Origin: Streptomyces violascens
Lineage (GTDB): Bacteria > Actinomycetota > Actinomycetes > Streptomycetales > Streptomycetaceae
Assembly: GCF_014649955.1 (NCBI RefSeq)
Contig: NZ_BMUA01000001.1
Span: 434,001 to 498,000 of the forward strand
Length of the DNA: 64,000 nt
Reading direction: 5' to 3'
The position numbers and the translations under genes are program-made. The notes under the pieces were generated by a model. It saw only the letters and a list, made by a program, of their open reading frames with translations, ran no database searches and had not been told where the DNA came from. Shown here one piece after another: positions 62,596 to 64,000 of this stretch; positions within the stretch are counted from its first letter, which is position 1; every line of letters begins with the position of its first letter.

Positions 62596-62763
62596 TCAGC
62601 CTTCCCGCATGGGGATAGCCATCAGCGTCACGCCTATGGGCACCGTCCCGGGCGAACGCAGCGGGCGGGCGGCGTCGCGGAGTTCCGCCGCGATGTCGGC
62701 GAGCTTGTGACAGGCCCGTTCCGATGCCTGCGGCTCGATCCACAGTTCCGCACCGACCGTCAC
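62596..62763 (-). CDS. Possible small protein (55 aa), uncertain
   Basis: A GTG at 62763 opens a frame reading MTVGAELWIEPQ, ACHKLADIAAELRDAARP and GVTLMAIPMREG. Codon use is like a real gene and a weak GCGAAAG site precedes it, but no family is recognised. It could be a decayed fragment. It lies in the gap between the hydrolase and the SDR relic. Confidence 0.3.
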   Translation of the reverse strand: MTVGAELWIEPQASERACHKLADIAAELRDAARPLRSPGTVPIGVTLMAIPMREG

Positions 62764-62861
62764 CTTTCGCCGTCCGGACGCCGATGCCCGGTGCGCTCCT
62801 CGGGGTCAGCAGAATGCTGCCCGCACGGACGGGCCGTCGAGAAGCGTGGTGACGAGCTGGT

Positions 62862-63420
62862 GAGGGGGTCCGCGTGGTGGGTGCGGCCCGCACGATCACG
62901 GCCGAACTGAAGGAGGCCGGCGCCCACCCGGTCGCGGTCGACCTGAGCACGCCGGAAGGTGCCGAGGAGTTGGGGGCGCAGGCGCTCGCGGAACTCGGCG
63001 GGGTGGACTTCCTGGTCAACAATCTGGGCGGCGGCGACACGTTTACCCTCAACGGGTTCCTCGCGACCGACGACGCCCTGTGGGCGCAGAGCTTCGAGGT
63101 CAACCTGTTCGGCACGGTCCGGGTCACCCGTCGGCTGCTGCCGAGCATCCTGGAGCGCCGCGGTTCGGTGGTGAACATCTCGTCGATGAGCGCCCGTCTG
63201 CCCGGCACGGGCCCGATCGAGTACGGCGTCGCGAAGGCGGGTCTCAACGCGTTCGGCAAGGCGCTGTCCGAGGAGTTCGGCCCCCAGGGTGTACGTGTGA
63301 ACACCGTCTCTCCCGGTCCGACGCGTACCGGTATGTGGGAGGACGCAGACGGCTTCGGTGCCCGCCTCGCAGAGGCGAACGGGGGTCCGCCTGCCTCGGC
63401 CGGGCGCCCTGACCGGATCG
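62862..63420 (+). pseudogene. Short-chain dehydrogenase/reductase relic
   Basis: The frame gives VVGAARTITAELKEAG, VDFLVNNLGGGD (NNxGG), VNLFGTVRVTRRLLPSIL, VVNISSMSARLPG and IEYGVAKAGLNAFGKALSEEFG (catalytic YxxxK), then VRVNTVSPGPTRTGMWED. The N-terminal TGxxxGIG nucleotide loop is missing. A preceding frame (AVEKRGDELVR) looks like its start after a frameshift. The C-terminal end diverges near 63400, and the frame has no stop of its own before the window ends. It is best read as an inactive remnant, with Rossmann core retained. Confidence 0.6.
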
Positions 63421-63570
63421 CCCGCGCACACGCCGACCCCCGCGATCACCTGGTCGCGGCGGGAGGCAGTGGGGCAGGCTTGGCGTTGTTGTCCCGTCTC
63501 ACACAGCCAGGACAGGGGTCCCCGGAGCGCCGCGTCCACTCCTCGCCGACGCGGGTGGAAGGCTTGAGGC

Positions 63571-64000
63571 ATGGCCCTTCGAGCATGGTTGGACGCCCGG
63601 ACTTCCTGGCAGCCGGAGCACGCGCCCGTGCTGCTGATGATCCCGCTCGGGCTGATCGTCACCGTGTGCGTAGTGGATGTGTTGTCTCCACCGCACGTCC
63701 ACCTCGGTCCACTGCTCGTGGCAGCGCCCGCCATCACGGTGGCGTTGGCCGGTGCCCGTACGACGGCGGTGATGGGGGCTCTTGCGATTGCGGCCCAGGT
63801 GTTGATCGGCGTGCTCAGGGGAGTCGCAGACACCGCCAACGTCCAGGCTCAGATCGCTGCCCTGGTCGTCGTCTCGGCCGTCTGTGTCGCCGTCTGCGTG
63901 GTGCGGGGCCGACGCGAGCAGCAGCTGCACCAGGTACGGTCGGTGGCCGAGGCGGCCCAAAGAGTGCTGTTGCAGCCGCTGCCCTCACGCGCCGGCCCGC
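63571..64000 (+). CDS. Membrane PP2C/SpoIIE-type phosphatase, N-terminal part (3' truncated by window edge)
   Basis: From ATG 63571 (GGAAGG upstream) the frame is open to the window edge, 143 codons. It starts MALRAWLDARTSWQPEH and has three to four hydrophobic helices: APVLLMIPLGLIVTVCVVDVL, LGPLLVAAPAITVALAG, TTAVMGALAIAAQVLIGVL and AALVVVSAVCVAVCVV. It then reads QLHQVRSVAEAAQRVLLQPLPSRAG. The last pattern (VRSVAEAAQRVLLxPLPxRxGP) is the conserved junction into the phosphatase domain of Streptomyces membrane SpoIIE-like regulators, whose catalytic half lies beyond the window. Confidence 0.75.
   Translation, partial: MALRAWLDARTSWQPEHAPVLLMIPLGLIVTVCVVDVLSPPHVHLGPLLVAAPAITVALAGARTTAVMGALAIAAQVLIGVLRGVADTANVQAQIAALVVVSAVCVAVCVVRGRREQQLHQVRSVAEAAQRVLLQPLPSRAGP

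Noticed and set aside
1..64000. tRNA or rRNA genes and an att site in a tRNA
   Set aside because: No cloverleaf with the usual GGTTCRANYCC arm was recognised on either strand by eye. A tool such as tRNAscan could still find one.

Overview
The window is high-GC DNA, about 70% by eye, from an actinomycete and almost certainly a Streptomyces. Supporting signs are a cvn conservon (sensor kinase, Roadblock, DUF742, GTPase), DUF6397 and DUF4429 proteins, Tat-exported proteins, frequent GTG starts, ATGA overlaps and GC-rich hairpin terminators. No rRNA or tRNA gene was seen. Most of the window is chromosomal housekeeping and accessory metabolism, broken by two accessory patches.

Layout. 1-16 kb: end of a histidine phosphatase, two tandem ATP-grasp ligases, DUF6397, a cvnABCD conservon with an extra Roadblock gene, a MHYT sensor, a methyltransferase, a hydrolase/PadR divergent pair around a nested palindromic operator, an MpaB-like oxygenase and DUF4429. 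16-31 kb: uppP, trmO-like, MOSC, a fatty acid desaturase, a SNF2/SWIM pair, an APC permease with a formamidase, a Tat amidase, and a GAF regulator next to an exaC-like aldehyde dehydrogenase. 31-36 kb: an apparent 4.5 kb insertion at the 3' end of the aldehyde dehydrogenase gene. It carries one very large gene (nuclease-like domain, NB-ARC NTPase, TPR-like C-terminus). A second, native-looking copy of the dehydrogenase tail and its terminator lies on the far side, followed by a decayed tyrosine integrase. 36-39 kb: a two-subunit molybdenum hydroxylase. 39-49.5 kb: a potassium/cation cluster with an orphan kdpF, kdpD, a DUF4118 protein, a kdpE remnant, a CPA1 antiporter and a KimA-like transporter. 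A TTRACG-N5-TTRACG direct repeat recurs in its intergenic regions.

50-64 kb is the second accessory patch: a chimeric gene relic, an excisionase-like HTH gene, RidA, a perfect 25-bp inverted repeat, an EACC1 plus caspase/nSTAND/WD40 operon (a predicted conflict system), a broken IS110 transposase flanked by decayed type I-E CRISPR-like repeats, a TPR protein, an epoxide hydrolase, an SDR relic and the start of a membrane PP2C-type phosphatase.

The strongest candidates for something new are the single-gene nuclease/NB-ARC/TPR island with its tail-swap attachment site, and the EACC1/caspase-STAND operon lying beside relic CRISPR-like repeats. All names rest on reading motifs by eye. No database search was run.
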